NCBI GenBank assembly: GCA_031284675.1
Contig: JAITXQ010000093.1
Span: forward strand, 1 to 15,464
Source: Rickettsiales bacterium
GTDB lineage: Bacteria > Pseudomonadota > Alphaproteobacteria > Rickettsiales > Anaplasmataceae
Reading direction: 5' to 3'
DNA: 15,464 nucleotides
This document shows, piece after piece, positions 15,148 to 15,464 of this stretch. The translations under genes were made by a program, and so were the position numbers. The notes under the pieces are model-generated. The model worked only from the letters and a program-made list of their open reading frames with translations. It made no database searches and had not been told where the DNA came from. Numbering within the stretch: position 1 is the first letter of the stretch; the number at the start of each line of letters is the position of its first letter.

Positions 15148-15365
15148 CTAGACGCTGGTTCACTTTATGACAGTGTCATCCCAGTGCCTAGACACTGGGA
15201 TCTCATTTCACTCTATAATAGTATCATTCCAGTGCCTCTATGATGTAAGGAATCCAGTTTTTTATACAATCTCATCAAGACCGTTGTGTTTTAACGTAAG
15301 GTTGGCTACTTTTACACTCACCAATTTAGTAAAATTCCTAAATCTCAGTGTCTAGGCACTGGGAT
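15148..15365. repeat. Cluster of degenerate 24-bp hairpin repeats (CCCAGTGcCTAGaCACTGGG type)
   Basis: A full copy at 15178-15201 has ATCCCAGTG pairing with CACTGGGAT around CCTAGA. An inverted copy at 15342-15365 differs at a single base from its reverse complement. A half copy, CTAGACGCTGG, lies at 15148-15158, and a decayed copy, TCATTCCAGTGCCT, at 15224-15237, 48 bp from the equivalent bases of the full copy. The two full copies thus form inverted repeats about 140 bp apart. This kind of repeat is common between Wolbachia genes. Reading frames crossing it are artefacts. Confidence 0.75.
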
Positions 15366-15464
15366 GCATAAGTGTTGAAAGTGGTAGTAAAAGGATATAA
15401 AGAGCTATTTGACCTTACCCAGAAAAAGTAGAGAGAAAGTTAAGACGTTTTTTGAGTAAAATAA
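15366..15464. other. Right edge: no gene recognised
   Basis: Together with the repeat cluster this completes a gene-free stretch from 15060 to the window end. A short plus-strand frame from GTG 15372 (LKVVVKGYKELFDLTQKK, then stop at about 15429) is the only coding-like piece. It is too short to call and could be chance or a remnant. The flanking gene to the right lies outside the window. Confidence 0.4.

Noticed and set aside
15167..15355. 62-residue plus-strand reading frame
   Set aside because: Most of it is translated hairpin repeats.
15148..15365. CRISPR array
   Set aside because: The repeats are palindromic, differ in orientation and decay, and their spacing is irregular; no cas genes are present.

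Overview
The window reads as chromosome of Wolbachia (Alphaproteobacteria, Rickettsiales, Anaplasmataceae). The evidence is the low G+C content, the single-copy housekeeping genes of rickettsial type, a Wsp/P44-Msp2-type beta-barrel surface protein (WspB-like), an AmiD-like peptidoglycan amidase, an Rpn/PDDEXK_2-type 'transposase' fragment, and short hairpin repeats of the kind scattered through Wolbachia intergenic DNA. This assignment comes from recognising protein families by eye; no search was run.

Layout. Left block (1-2945, all minus strand): a partial PD-(D/E)XK/Rpn-type gene cut by the window edge, bamD, a lineage-specific coiled-coil/multi-TM protein, and pgsA. Next are a divergent malic enzyme (+), a WspB-like surface protein gene (-) broken by a frameshift in an 8-nt homopolymer, and a bolA-grxD pair (+). 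These are followed by an HlyD/AcrA-type adaptor (-) and tRNA-Arg(CCT) (-). A plus-strand run then holds an ABC ATPase, tatA (55 aa) and the tightly packed exoD-cysS-VTT genes. The right block is minus strand: an amidase that converges with the VTT gene through a shared TTAA, a short palindromic repeat, a secreted EndoU-like RNase, and pgk. The last 405 bases contain no gene I can support, only degenerate copies of a hairpin repeat.

How the parts fit. Most genes are core functions. They cover envelope building (bamD, pgsA, amidase, the Wsp-like porin, tatA), central carbon metabolism (malic enzyme, pgk), Fe-S/redox handling (bolA with the CGFS glutaredoxin) and translation (cysS, tRNA-Arg). 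Several near-consensus sigma70-type promoters are readable, because -35/-10 pairs at 16-18 bp spacing sit directly upstream of genes on both strands. They help choose starts; for example, the upstream TTG of the malic enzyme frame lies inside the -35 box.

I see no CRISPR array, prophage module, complete insertion sequence or multi-gene defence system. The accessory content most worth attention is the secreted, cysteine-rich EndoU-like nuclease, the amidase with a large uncharacterised C-terminal region, the coiled-coil membrane protein, and the frameshifted surface-protein gene.
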